A stretch of DNA of 64,000 nucleotides from Cycas panzhihuaensis (taxonomy: Eukaryota; Cycadophyta), in contig CM041465.1 in NCBI GenBank assembly GCA_023213395.1, forward strand, positions 220,603,741 to 220,667,740, written 5' to 3'. Below are positions 33,301 through 45,230 of this stretch, piece by piece (position 1 is the stretch's first letter; every line of letters starts with the position of its first letter). The notes beneath the pieces were generated by a model. That model was given only the letters and a program-made list of their open reading frames with translations, was not told the DNA's origin and did no database searches. The position numbers and the translations under genes were made by a program.

Positions 33301-35206
33301 GCCATGCTTAGCTATATTGAGATGATGTCCCACAGGGACAGGCAAGTGCTGGGGAGATGTGGCCTACTAAAGGCCATCTGAACACCATAATGTTCATCCG
33401 ATTAGCGCCTTCTAGTGGACATAGTCTCACACTCGGATCAACGACGACATGTATTCCACCTCCCCCAAGTGGGAGATTTCATAGTCATGCCAAGAGACAT
33501 CTAAAGGATCTTGGGGTTACCGACAGCAGGAGCACTAGCGTTGCTAGGGGCATTACCTAGCAATGACATGACATATAGGGAGGCAGTGACCTACTTCACA
33601 AGTTAGGACCAGTGGGAGAGGAGAGGCATTCCTGTGTAGAGTATGATTAAGTCACGAATTCCTCAAGTGAGGAAGCTGATTATACTATGCATTCTATTTC
33701 GAATATCCCACAAACAAAACTATAGGGACATACTCAGTGGATGGATGGATACTGTGAGGAGATGTGATGCTAAGGAGAGGCTAGATTAGACTACACTGAT
33801 AGTGACAAACTTGATCGCCCAGTTGGATGCCATCAGGGTGGCTGGGAGAGGAGGATTATCGTATAACATATTACTACAATGTTGGTTCTTCGATCATTTT
33901 GGGGTAGTGGTACCAGCAGGAGGACCACATCCTATCTTAGCGTGGGCTCCCATGGTCCACAGGTGGTAGACTTAATTCAAGGGGATCGAGGACAAGGCTG
34001 ACGTTTGACACTCGGTGGAGATGACATCACTAGACCTCCTCACCATGGCAGACTATATAGTGGATCCATATAAAGGGGTGAGATGGGATAGTGATGATGA
34101 GGCAAGAGGAGTAGAAGGTGCCCCTAGAGGTGGAGATGATGATGATGGAGGTGACAGAGGTGATGGGGCCAGCCCATCAAGAGTAGCAGGTGGAGAGGTA
34201 GGTCAATCAAGGGCCACAAGAGGGGAGGCAAGACCATTAAGAACTACAACAGGAGAGGTGGGTCCTTTAGGGACTGTAGAGAGAGGTAGGATACCCCAGA
34301 CGCCAGTCTAGAGGTTGAGGATAGTGGGGAGAGCCAGGGCAGTGGCAACACCAATAGAGGAGGGCAGAGGTGCCCCAGTATGTCAGGCTATCGGTGAGGT
34401 GGTACCGGAGGAAGAGGAGGTACCAGAAGCAGGGGGAGGACTCAGGGAGGAGGTGATCATCTGAGTCAGGGAGCCGGCAGTCCCAATAGGTGAGATGCTA
34501 CCTTTTCCTATCATCTTTCAATCATTAGATATCTAATTACTTTGTTTTGTTTGGTATACACATATGGATATATATACTAACACATGGCATATTGGATTTT
34601 ATAAGAGTAGTGGATGTTAGGAGGTTGGTCAAGGCAGTAGTCTGGGAGATATTCCCCCAGGCCTACGTGGAGGGGAAACCTCCCATCCAGGGAAGAGAGG
34701 AGCCATGGTCAACAAGGGCCCACATGGAAGCATTTGCCCCACTAGTCAGGGCCAGAGACGTATGGGTAGCAGAGTCCTAAGAGCATGAGGCATGAGTGGG
34801 ATAGCTACAGGGCAAGCTGGATGGGACTAGAGTAGAGAGGGATGCTCTACGAGGCTGGATCCAGGTACTAGAGGCTCAAGGAGAAGCAAGTGGTGATGTA
34901 GAGAGTCACATTAGGGTGGCAATACTAAAGGAGCAGCTCTGAGGGATGGAGGAGATGCTCTAGAGGATAGAGAGGGAGAGGGATTATATCTAGGCTTGAT
35001 ATGATCAGGTGGTGGACCAGATGACATTGAGGTCATCATGGAGTAGGACTCACACTCATATGACAGCGATGACCTCGAGGAGGCCTCGAGATAAGGGAAG
35101 CAAGGCAGGGAGCTCCCAGAGGCACAGGAGGAATCTAGGAGGCATGTGGTCCCCAAGAGAGGGATCACATAGACCAGGAGATGATACCCCTGGAGTAGAA
35201 GATCAT
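33301..35206 (+). pseudogene. Antisense ORF of element C: plant-mobile-domain-like N-terminus and coiled-coil C-terminus
   Basis: The frame runs opposite to gag-pol. From 33,301 it reads MLSYIEMMSH, LGRCGLLKAI, LLVDIVSHSDQRRHVFHLPQ, VGDFIVMPRDI, RILGLPTAG, then KLIILCILFRISHKQNY and DHFGVVVPAGG. The layout xLLxxIVxxWxxxxHxFHLPxGE...LGLP resembles the plant mobile domain, but this is by pattern only. Then come an acidic Gly/Asp-rich stretch (34,080-34,450), HMEAFAPLVRARDVWVAES (34,718-34,780) and a heptad-rich coiled coil (LQGKLDGTRVERDALRGWIQ ... YDQVVDQM) to about 35,020, with a basic Arg/Ser-rich end. All but a few stops are at CAG/TGG/CGA-type codons. The homologue in B is at 50,880-52,720. 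Confidence 0.7.
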
Positions 35207-36540
35207 TAGAGAGTACGAGATAATAGTTTTGATTTGGGAAAGCACCGAACCTTTAGGGAGTCACCATATGTTACCACATAATTGTACTTCCTCCCTACAA
35301 GGATTCTGGGTTCCTATAGATAATGTACCATACCATTTATATGATATGACATATTATGATTTTATGTATATAGATGGGGACATTGATACCCCATTTGATA
35401 TATGCTGATGTGTGTGATGACACATGATGATGGATGATGTTACATTTACTTTTATATGTATGTTTGTATGTATATATGTGAGGGTGCATGGATGCATGAG
35501 GAGCTATAGATCATGATGTTTTGAGTTGATTATGATATAGTTTGTGCTTGAGGTTTGTTTGAGTTACATGCACTTCCTTTCATGCAGGTCCATAATCCTA
35601 GAGGGCACACACACGATCACCATGAGTATTGGCAATAGACATATGCGGGGCTAGGAAACGAGGACGCATACATATCCATATAAGAGCATAGTGGAATATG
35701 CAAAGAAAGCACTAGTGAGATAGAGAGTAATGATACTTGAGCATGCCATCCTAGTTGGGGAATGTTTCTGGGCTCAGGAGCGACAAGGACAACACACCTA
35801 ATTAGGAGGACGAGTCCCCTAGAGAAAGGGGGACAAGGAGTTTCACAGGAGGAACCTAAGAGAAGCAAGGAGGCCACCCTAAACCGCCATTCCACCTATG
35901 ACTAGGGGGAATGGGGACGTGCATAGGGTGATAGTTTAGGCTCATTTCACAGTGGAAGGAGAAAGAAAAGTGGTCATACTTAAAATTAAGATAGACAACA
36001 AAGGGTAGGCCCCGTGTGGCTAGGCCTATAAGCAAAATAGTTTTGGTCAGAACTAGATGAGTGTAATGGGCCTAACACACGATGGATTGAATGGCTAGGT
36101 CACATCTAAATAGGAGTGGCTCCGATCCTGGGTAAGGATCTAGAGCGTGAAGAAGAAGCACCTCTAAGAGTGGCTCATGGATGTAGACGCCTATCCAAAA
36201 CTACTCAGGGAGGGTGAGAAGGTAAAAGAAGTGGCTGGTTCAGAACTAATGGCTCAGGAGCCAATGTAGAATAAAAAGAAGTAGGAATATCCAATTAGCA
36301 TATCTCCCTAGATGCAGGTGAAACCAGGGTGACACGCTGAGGAGGGGGCTCATAACCCTCACTATTTGACTTGGAATCACCCATGATGGCTAAGTAACTG
36401 TAATTACGTATACCAATAAGGGTAAACCTAATTAGGTTTAGCTCATGATAAGGCATACATTCTGATTGATGAAAGTTGGTCTCCTAAAACAGAGGCCCCA
36501 CAGAAGGGATAGCCTCCTCAAGATTGTTGTCTTCATCATT
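35207..36540 (-). other. Deletion-scar region of element C between protease and antisense ORF
   Basis: At about 35,930-35,965 the minus strand carries CTTTCTCC ... GAGCCTAAACTA, matching B at about 50,008-50,040 just past the end of integrase. Near 35,600 GTGATCGTGTGTGTGCC matches B near 50,450. No RT, RNase H or integrase motif is found between here and the protease at 36,558. A pol deletion is the simplest reading. Confidence 0.65.
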
Positions 36541-37190
36541 GAAGATATCCTGGCAGGCTAGATGAGAAGTGTGAGATAGTATAGGCTCATGACGATAACC
36601 TTAACTCGTCCTTCATGGACAAATTTAAGTTGCCACCAATGCGAGGAGCAGATTGCTCCTATTTGGTCAAGCCACGGTCGGCCCAATAAGAGGTTATACT
36701 CTACATTGATGTTGAGTATAATAACTTTGATAGAAACGGTGAGGGAAAGGGAGGTTGTCCCTAAGGAGGACTTCTCAGTCCCATCATACCCTTGGCATTT
36801 CCAAGGGATAGACTCAAGAGCCACTATGCCTAACTCCTTAAGCATGCACACAGGCATAGCATTAACTGAGGAGCCATTATCTATGATGGTCCTCTTTATA
36901 ATAAAATCAGGACTGTCAATGGAAATGATAAATGGGTAATGCAAAAGCTTCTCCCATTCACTAGGAGATGGGAGATCTCAGGGATCGAATGAGATGATAG
37001 GTGGTCCATGGGAGGTGGCACCTACCGCATAGATGGAAGCATCTTGTTGGCCAAGAGCTTCAAGAAGAAGAGCACATTGCTTAGGACAGCTTCTCAAGAC
37101 ATCCATCAAAGATATCCTCACGACGATGGTGTGAAGCTCATCAACGATAGAGAAAGGCTTCCCCTTTGCAGTAGGTTGGGGTAGTGCCCT
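36541..37190 (-). pseudogene. Aspartic protease of element C
   Basis: The open stretch 36,558-36,944 reads MHYPFIISIDSPDFIIK, then TIIDNGSSVNAMPVCMLKEL, VEYNLLLGRPWLDQIGAICS and LKFVHEGRVKVI. The active-site triplet is DNG, as in many Tat proteases. LLGRPWL is intact. The upstream part matches the KGKPFSIVDELHT block of B and D near 37,130-37,170. It is among the best kept domains of C. Confidence 0.85.
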
Positions 37191-39780
37191 TCAAAAATTG
37201 TAACAGTCAGAACATACGGGAATTGTCTTAGGAAGCGTAAGGGCTTCCAGAAGAGGGACCTCTAGAAGAGAATCAAGATAAGGTGTGAATGAAGAGGAAC
37301 CATTTACCTCTTTGTTTGATTGAGACCAAGTTAGAGCATATAACGGTCAGGGGAACCCAAAGAAGAGGATGGATTCCTCACAGCCTTCACTTTGGATTGT
37401 GAAAGGTAAGGGTTTGGGGTCTTCCTCAGTTTCGACTATTCTTTTGTTGGTGATTGTGATCACATTCCTCATGTTTGGGGAAGGGATCTCTATGGATGGG
37501 CTGGTCTAGGTTGGGCCTAGATGCCCGTTTAGGGGAAGAGTCGCACTATGGGGTAGCTCTAGGATGCTGGCCCAGCACCATGAATCTTTGTGGAAGCATT
37601 CTCCATAGATGGAGCACCACTTATTTTCAAGGGAGGAATCAGGTTTCCTCACTTGAGAAGATTAGGTGTTACCACCCTTAGAGGTAGTAGCTTAGGAGGC
37701 CTAGTTGACTGACTTATGCAATGTGGGGGATGAAGGAGTATGGAGTTTGAGCTCCTTCATAGTATGTTCAAATGAACGTATGGCCAAAGTGAGAGGATCT
37801 AAGGTCTTCTTGGTAGGATGAGAAGAAGATCTAGTAGGTTGCTGGGTTTGGGTCTCTCAAGGTGGTGGAGGTGCCTCACGTCATTGTGAGGGCTTTAAAG
37901 GCTTCTTAAGTCTAGCTTGGATCTCAATGGCCTCAAGTGCCAAGCACTTCGCTATGGCGGAGTCACACGTAGTTGCCCCCATCTTAAGGACTTTGACATG
38001 GACTTTTAGGTAAAGGGAATTGACAAAGAGGTCCCTCTTCAACTTCTCAAGCAAAGATGCCTTGGTGGAGTGAAGGTCATGGAAATGTCTCACAAAGTCA
38101 TGATTCATTTCATCATGACCTTGTTTAAGAGACAAGTGCAATTTCATTCCACTCTCGAATGGACGAGCTACATCAAAGTAGTTGATGAATTCATCCACGA
38201 GCTACTAGAATGAAAAAGTAGAATGTGTAGGTAGGCGATAAAACTGCTTGAGGGCATCACCTTGAAGGGATCGTAGAAAAAGTTTCATGAGAATGTGGTC
38301 GTAGGCCCAGTAGTTGATGCATGCTATAGAAAAACTATAGACTTGCTTTATTGGGTCCTGCGATAAAGTCCCATCAAATTTGGGGACTTTAGGAGGGTGA
38401 GGCGGTAAGTTAGTTCTTAACGCCTCGATAGATAGGGGCGCCGACTGGTAATCCATAACAGGACATACCTTTGACTAGACCATAGGGTCAACGGAAGCTG
38501 GAAACGATGGTGGGAAGGGTTGCCCGAATTCTTATTGGAGGGTTTGATTTGAAAGGGGATGTTGTCCACCCACCGTTTGGTGAGAGGGAATGAATCCCAC
38601 ATTCGAAGAAATATGCATAGGAGTGGATGGGTATGATGGACCCATCCCTCCTAGAGGGAATACTCCTTATTAGAAAGAAGCTTAAGGGAAAATGCCTTGG
38701 GAGGGAGTTGGTCCTCTATACAAAGGTGTGATATGAGGTGCTATACAAGATGGCAGAAAGGAGGGGTGAGGGATCAGATTTTTCCCATATGGGACACCCA
38801 TGGTGGCACGACCCCATAAGGATGCAAAGGGTCCACCCCATAAGTAGGTAGGGAGTTCCCTTTACTATGGCCCCATGGTTGAGTAGTGTAACTTGGAGGC
38901 ACATAGAGAGAAGAGTCCCTAGGTTAGTATTGGGAGTGTGTGGGGACAGACCCCACATGACTAGAAGTAGGGGGATACGCGGGTCCCTTAGATTTAGTAG
39001 GTGGTAGATAGACAATGGTCAAAGGAGGACTAGTCGTTTGACTAGACGGGGCAATGCTCAACCTGAGTTAAGAAGAAGACATACCCTGAGTGGTCCCCAA
39101 GGAACATAAATCATGGGGAGAAGAGGATGAGGTGAGAGGTAGGCTCATCATAGGTAAGGAAGTCAAATGGGACAATTGAGACAAGGGAGATGTAGAAGAA
39201 AGAAGCACAACACTTCACAAGACATTCTCAAACCACTTAGGGTGTAGTTAGAGACAGGCGGCTTGGAAACATTGACTTAGGGCTTCTACTACGTTGGTAG
39301 GAGGGGTATCTGCTTAATCGTAAGAGGTGGAAGGAACCTCATATGAAGTGGACCCCATAGGAGGATCCTTATGAGAATCACAATGGCGGTGGTAAAACTC
39401 TAAAGGAGATGAAGGCTCTACTTTATAAGTAGAGGGATGGTGAGATTGTGGGTGTTACTTGTCACTCAGATAAAAGATAGGATCTTCACTTCCTTGGGTG
39501 GCCCCTTGGAAGGAAGTAGAAAGCTTAAGGTAATTGGACACATAAGCAGGGTATGCCCAATCTAAAAGGGATCTCTCCATAATCGAACCAGGATTCGATG
39601 TAGGAAGGGAGTGATATGAGGGTTCTTCCAACAGCGGAGGTAGACCTCATAAGTGACATGAGAATCATCGTATGTAAGTTCTACCTATGGGTTGGAAGAA
39701 GGGAGAGATAAGGTAGTGTATATATTGGGGGCTTCCCAACAAAACTAAAAGCAAAAACTACCAAGAGGAAATAGTACCAA
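37191..39780 (-). pseudogene. gag of element C
   Basis: The gag domain is at about 37,881-38,456. It includes YWAYDHILMKLFLRSLQG, DALKQFYRLPTHSTFSF, a stop, LVDEFINYFDVARPFESG, LSLKQGHDEMNHDFVRHFHD and CDSAIAKCLALEAIEIQ. The N-terminal Pro/Ser-rich region runs to about 39,700 and starts LPPLLEEPSYHSLPTS, collinear with D. A zinc-knuckle region like that of D would lie near 37,600 and is not clear. The start codon could not be chosen with confidence. Confidence 0.82.
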
Positions 39781-39815
39781 CAAGAAGGGAGAAGGAACGA
39801 TTCCCTCACTGACGA

Positions 39816-39834
39816 GTCCCCAGTATGGTCACTA
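39816..39834 (-). other. Primer binding site of element C
   Basis: Minus-strand TAGTGACCATACTGGGGAC lies one base inside the 5' LTR. It is the tRNA-Arg-like Tat PBS with the first G of TGG changed to A, shared with D and B. Confidence 0.85.
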
Positions 39835-39835
39835 G

Positions 39836-42800
39836 TGGAATTACATCTATGGGATGGTAACTACACCTAGTTAGGATTAGGTTGGTCAACAAAAGGCTCC
39901 AGAATATAGAGTCAATCCAACAAGTGAAGGAAATCACCTACACAGGGCATCTGTGCATTGGAATACAGGTTTGGGATCCACGAATGGCACACAACTTCCC
40001 TCAGGGTAACTCAATTTTAGTTTTAGGGGTAGTGCGAGAGAGGGATATCCTCGGTTTCCTGAGTAACCTCAAGATGTAGGTCTTCCTGTCCTTGGATGGC
40101 TAAAAGGGAAAGGGAAAACTAAATGAGGAAATGGATCCTTGTGGAAAATGGAGAGATACGAATAGGATATATGTGGGCAAGTGAAATGGGAGGTACACAC
40201 TTGTAAGGGATATTGTTGGATAACCACCTAGTGTACGAGACCAACCCAAAGGAGAAGATGTCAAGATTGTTTAGTTAAGGTGGGTGTAATGGGGTTAGAG
40301 GAGGATGCTCCAGGGGAAAAATCCTCCTTAGGCTAACCCACCTAAAGAGAGTTTGGGAGGATGAAGGACAATGACAAAGGAAGCTTTCACTGTCCCACGT
40401 ATGAAGGGTTCAACCTTCGATGTGTGATGGTGAAGTGATATCTAACTAGCTATGTGTGTAAATAAGAGACAAAGAAATTATATAAAAAACAACAAATATG
40501 CTCTCATTTACTCTCAAATGTAAGTCCTCACTCTCTTTTCACTTTAAAAGGGAGAAAAGGGAATGAAGAAGGCGAACCAATTAAGCATAAACATGCACGC
40601 TAAAGATGCCAAGCCTAAAGGGGCTATATGCAGTCAAACGAAGAGAGGGAGGAATAGTTCCTATCTCATGCTCTTTCCTAAGAATGCAAGCATAGCATGC
40701 ATATGCAAATTAGTTCCTTTTCTCTTTTTCTTTTATGTTTTAATTATGCAAGCAAGTAAACTTAAAAGACAAGAAAAGAGAAAAGAGCTATGAAAAGAGG
40801 AGGGCAGTGTACCTAGAGGATTATGCAGCTGAAATAAGGATGTCATCTTATGCCATGCTTGCTCCTCCCTTTCCTTTTTCCAACACATGGGTAGCATAGA
40901 GTGGTGGCATTGGGACTCCCTTACCTTCCCTGAATTGAAAGGAAAGGCAAGAAAAACAAAGGAAAAATAACTATGCTAGAAACGGAAATGACCGAGAGAA
41001 AGAAAGTAAGAGATGTACCCAGATTGAAGTGTTTCTTCCTTCTCTGTGAGTGGCATGGTGAAACCTGCAATCATAAAGATTCTCCATTGTTTTCCAAGAG
41101 GCTGCTAGAGTGCCAAATAGATATATATATATATATATATGTAGATGTGAAGTGCCAAGAATGTTGTATGCAAAACACTTTAAATTAAGTAAATTTCTAA
41201 CCAAGGAACAACTTTCAATCTCCTCAATACAAGTAAGACAAGACAAAGGACGTAGATGGTTAGCCTTGAAATGGCTAACCCTCTAATGTACACACCTCCA
41301 CACTACCCCCAAGTGCATGAACAAGAAATCGAGATAGCCTAAGTAGCATCTAATAGTGAGAGAAATAAGTAGTTCAAGGTTTGTAGATACTGTCAACATT
41401 ACAAATGTTGTAATATGCAACGTTTGCAACTTTTGACCAAGCCAAAACCCAAAGATTATATGTGATACAACTAAGGGCTAGAGACTCTGCCTAAGTGAGG
41501 TGCTCTGACCTAGAACCAGCGTAGCAAGGCACTGCACATGCTGATACCAGTGATAGCCTTCTACCGAGAGCTCCCTGGTAGCCTAATAAAGGCACAAGAG
41601 AGGGAGAGGAAAAGAGGAGAAGGGGGTTTCCCTTGAGGAGTAGGCCTAGTTGGGTGCAGAACCCACCTTAGCTCCTTTCTCTTAATCTTTGAGGACCTCT
41701 CCTCACAGCCTCCTTAGAGAAACCAGTAGAAAGCAGGAAGGTAATGTGGATAGAAAGGGAAGAATGGAGGGGATGCCCCCTATATATGATGGAAAACTAT
41801 AAAATGAAAGATATACGAAGTAATCCAATCTTTATTAGGGAAGCTAAAAGGAACAAAATGAAACAAACATGAGGTGGTACCTGTTGTGGCTAGATTAGTG
41901 GCACGTATTCCTAAGAAAATAGTAGAAAAGGATAGATCTATGAGGCTTGCAGGTGGATCCCTATAAGAGCTATGAAACCTAAAGAGAAGCTTGGTGAAAT
42001 CTGATGATTACACGTGGAGGTGAGACTTGGACCACATACTTGCTTGGAGAAGCTTGTTCTTGAGCCTACTACCATAAATCTGAGCTAGAGAAGGTGGATC
42101 TCAGGCTGGTACATAGGTATCTCAGATGTTCCAGGGCATTCCTGTAGAAAATTACCTGTGAAAGTAAGAGAAGAGAGGAGAATAGATGGAAGAAGAGATA
42201 GAAAATGAAGTCTTTTTTAGTTTTATACCTAACCCTAGCTTAATTAGACGATTAGAGTTAGGCTAGGACTTGGAGGATGACTAAGCCATGTGGTAGTTTT
42301 GTGAAAAAAGTGAAATTTTCCACGGTGGATTTAAAAAAATGATTTGTGTCAGTCGCCCCATGGTAAACTTTACGATACCATGAAGTTTACCATAGTACCA
42401 CGACATTTGACATAGTGCAGTGACAGAAGTAAAAATAAGAGAAGAGAAGGCACCTAGGAGCCCTAAAGGAGGATACCCCAGGCCTAGGAGGGCCTAGCCC
42501 TTTGTCCAGGTGGCTGGGGACAATCATATGGAAGGGATGACCTAAACTGGATGGGGTACCGGAGAGGTAGGGTTCCCAAGAAGCTAACAAATGGACAGGA
42601 ATGTACCAATCGCACCTAGCGGGGCACTAGGAGCTGTGAGCTGGTGATGAGGATGTGAACATATCACACGGGCTAGGTGACACTTTGAACAACATGGAAG
42701 TACATAGGAGAGTTGTGGAGTACCATGTGGATGCATGTCCCATAGATCATCATAAGCTGAAAGAGTGTCAAACAATATGATCAAGCAACGGATGCAAGAT

Positions 42801-42950
42801 GATCACTAAAATATATCAGTCAGTCATGCAATAAAAGGATGCTTTAGTTTACCTTTCTATAGAAGTAGCAAAGTCAAAGGATAGAAGTGTACTTGCACTT
42901 ACCTGAGTCAACTTGCCAAGAACCCATTCTTGATAGTCGAGAAATAACCA
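39836..42950 (-). repeat. 5' LTR of element C
   Basis: It is about 3.1 kb and pairs with 29,213-31,159. The extra block at about 40,580-41,770 is also represented in D's LTR, so the shorter 3' copy most likely lost it. It contains the 36-bp palindrome at 42,359-42,394 and a short (TA)n at 41,122-41,140. Open frames here are not genes. Confidence 0.92.
42359..42394. repeat. 36-bp palindrome in C's 5' LTR
   Basis: Arms CATGGTAAACTTT and GAAGTTTACCATA surround ACGATACCAT. It is the counterpart of 30,572-30,607. Confidence 0.75.
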
Positions 42951-42953
42951 GTG

Positions 42954-43450
42954 ATAAAATCCATGCTAATACTTTCTCATTTTTATTGCAGAATAAGAAG
43001 AGGCTGGAGCAAACTAGAAGTAGCAATATGTTCATACTTATTAGCTTGACAAACTATGCATTTAGTAATAAATTTCTTAATATCCTTTTTCATTCTCTTC
43101 TAGAAAAATGACTGTTTGGCTCAAAGATATGTTTTATAAAATCCTTTGTGACCTATTGTAAGTATTATATGTGCTTCATTTAATATCTTAGCACGGAAAC
43201 CTAAATTTGTGCCTAAGAATATCCATCCTTTATACCATAAAATATCATTCTTACATTTGATTTTGTCTTGTTCTCCTTATTGAATTCTTAAAATAAGTTA
43301 TTGAATTTCAGGATCTTTCACATATTCTAATTGTAATTCCATGATCCATACTAATTCTATCATTGAAATGGCCTTTAACTGAGATTCTACACTTTCTTCA
43401 TCTTTTTGTGACAACACATTAGCCACCACATTATTTTTTCCCTTATTGCA
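42954..43450 (-). pseudogene. Integrase of E, N-terminal part with zinc finger
   Basis: The frame reads LNEAHIILTIGHKGFYKTY, then SFFWKRMKKDIKKFITKCIV and CQANKYEHIATS, ending SMDF at the junction with element C. H-x-GH and CxxC form the HHCC zinc finger. The core continues at 29,209 and downwards. Confidence 0.87.
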
Positions 43451-43880
43451 TGTTATGTCAAAATCAAATACTTGAATTTTACTTATCCACTTCTATTATT
43501 TAGGGGATAATTCTTTTTGTTTTAATAAATATTACAAACTGTTATGATCTATCTTGACTACGGTAGCACTACCTAATAGATATTGACATCATTTAAATAA
43601 GGCATGTATAATGGCCAATATTTCCTTATCATAGGTAGATTTAAAAATTTCTCTATTATTTAACTTTCTATTCTCAAATGCAATAGGTTTACCTTCTTGC
43701 ATTAGTACTATGCCAATTTCTATTCCCAATGCATCATATTCTATTATAAAAATTTTAGAAAATTCAGGTGATGTTAACATTTGTAACTGGGTCATTATTT
43801 GCTTAACTTGTTCGAAACACTTTGCCGCTTCTTCATTCCATTAGAAAGAATCTTCTTTTAATAAACAAGTTAAGGCAACT
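43451..43880 (-). pseudogene. RNase H of chromovirus E
   Basis: MTQLQMLTSPEFSKIFIIEY and DALGIEIGIVLMQEGKPIAF are followed by NRKLNNREIFKSTYDKEILA and IIHALF. This is the typical gypsy RNase H (Y/E-CDAS block here EYDALG, catalytic Asp kept; YDKE block kept). Confidence 0.87.
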
Positions 43881-44660
43881 ATTCTCTATGCATAATTTTT
43901 AACAAAATGTTGATAATATACTGTTAATCCTAAGAATCCTTAGAGTTTCATAATATTTTTAGGTATTAGCCATTCTTGAATTGTCTTGACTTTCCCTGGA
44001 TCAGCTCTAATCCCTTCTTTTGATATAAGATGACCCAAATATTCTATTTCTTTCATTCCAAAGTAACATTTTAATTTGTTAGCATAAAATTTTTATTCCT
44101 TCAATATGCTTAGTACTTGATCTAGATGGTTCACATGTTCTTCCTATTATTTACTAAAAATTAATATGTCATCAAAGAAGACTAAGACAAACTTCCGCAA
44201 GAAGGGTTTTAGAACTTGATTCATTATAGTTTGGAATGTGGTTGGTGCATTAGTTAGGCTAAAGGGCATTACTTTAAATTCATAATGACCATGGTGTGTA
44301 CTGAAGGCTATTTTGTACATATCTTCTAATTTAATACAAATTTGATGGTAATCTGACTTTAAATCTATTTTTAAAAAATATTCTGCTCCATGTAATTCTT
44401 CTAGTAGCTCATTGATCCTTGCTATGGAAAATTTATTTTTTATTGTAACTTTATTTAGTGCTCAATAGTCTATGCACATGCGATAAGATCCATCTTTTTT
44501 CCTTACTAAGATTATAGGAGTTACAAATGGACTTTTACTAGGAGTTATCGCTCCTATATTTAATAATTCTTATATGATTTTTTCAATCTCATTCCAATAA
44601 TGATGTGGTTTTTTATAGGGTTCGATAACAATTGGATTAGTGTCTGCTTCCAGCTCAATT
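43881..44660 (-). pseudogene. Reverse transcriptase of chromovirus E
   Basis: Blocks in order are LLNIGAITPSKSPFVTPIIL, VRKKDGSYRMCIDY, a stop for Arg (CGA to TGA), [59 protein letters not shown] and [12 protein letters not shown]. The catalytic FFDD (near 44,166-44,182) and the Asp in KIDL are intact. MPFGLTN has become MPFSLTN. It is close to the plant chromovirus consensus. Confidence 0.9.
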
Positions 44661-45230
44661 TGATGTTTAAATCCCTTGTTCGGTGGTAATTCTACTAAAA
44701 TATTTTAGAAAACTTCTTTATATTTTTGGATGACCTTTTGAAGTTCATTTTTTTATGTAGTTGGCTTAATTTCTACCTAGATCAAACAAAGTTAAACTAT
44801 CATACCATGGTAGTCTTTCTTGATTAATTTTTCCATTCATTTATAGGATATTAGTTGGCTATTCCTAGCTTTCTCTCTTTGAAGGACGATAGTTCTTCTA
44901 TCTTTCTTATATCTCATAAATAATTCTTCAAGATTCATTTCAAAAGTTACCAAAGTTTTTAACCTGACTTCCCAAAATAATATCTACTCCACCAACATCT
45001 AATATATAAAAATTTTCTTTAAGAATGACATCGCCTATTGAGATTTTAAGGTTTTCCATCATTCCTTGCCTAGATATAACTTGGTGCCCCCCAACATTTA
45101 CTTGAAAAGGTGTCATTTTAGATGGAAATAGTTTTAAATGTTGAGTTGGTATTCTATCAATCAAATTATGAGTACTTTTGGGATCGATCAAAATTGTAAT
45201 AGCCTAATTTTTAATAAATCCTCATAGTTT
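44661..45230 (-). pseudogene. Protease of chromovirus E
   Basis: The open stretch 44,940-45,191 reads IDPKSTHNLIDRIPTQ, FQVNVGGHQVIS, ISIGDVILKENFYILDVGG and VDIILGSQV. This is the gypsy retropepsin with the usual DSGSTHNFI active site changed to DPKSTHNLI (Ser-Gly replaced). The rest to about 44,661 is the protease-RT linker. Confidence 0.85.

Larger units (their letters stand above)
29213..42950 (-). mobile_element. Element C: large non-autonomous Tat-family LTR retrotransposon nested in E
   Basis: On the minus strand C has a 5' LTR (39,836-42,950), PBS, gag, protease, a short remnant of the integrase end, an antisense ORF (plus strand), aRNH, PPT and 3' LTR (29,213-31,159). RT, RNase H and integrase are missing: only about 0.6 kb separates protease from sequence homologous to the end of B's integrase region. 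Its LTR, PBS and gag match D closely and B more distantly. It would have needed enzymes from a relative to move. Confidence 0.9.

Noticed and set aside
34015-34311. Asp/Gly-rich stretch as a separate acidic protein
   Set aside because: It is in line with the upstream and downstream parts of the antisense frame, so it is the linker of one larger product.
33190-35209. Plus-strand frames as a host gene inside the repeats
   Set aside because: They align with minus-strand frames of element B in the same relative position, so they belong to the retrotransposon family and not to a captured unique host locus.
35617-35895. 92-codon minus-strand frame as a remnant of C pol
   Set aside because: No RT, RNase H or integrase motif is present. 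The DNA matches the noncoding segment after B's integrase.
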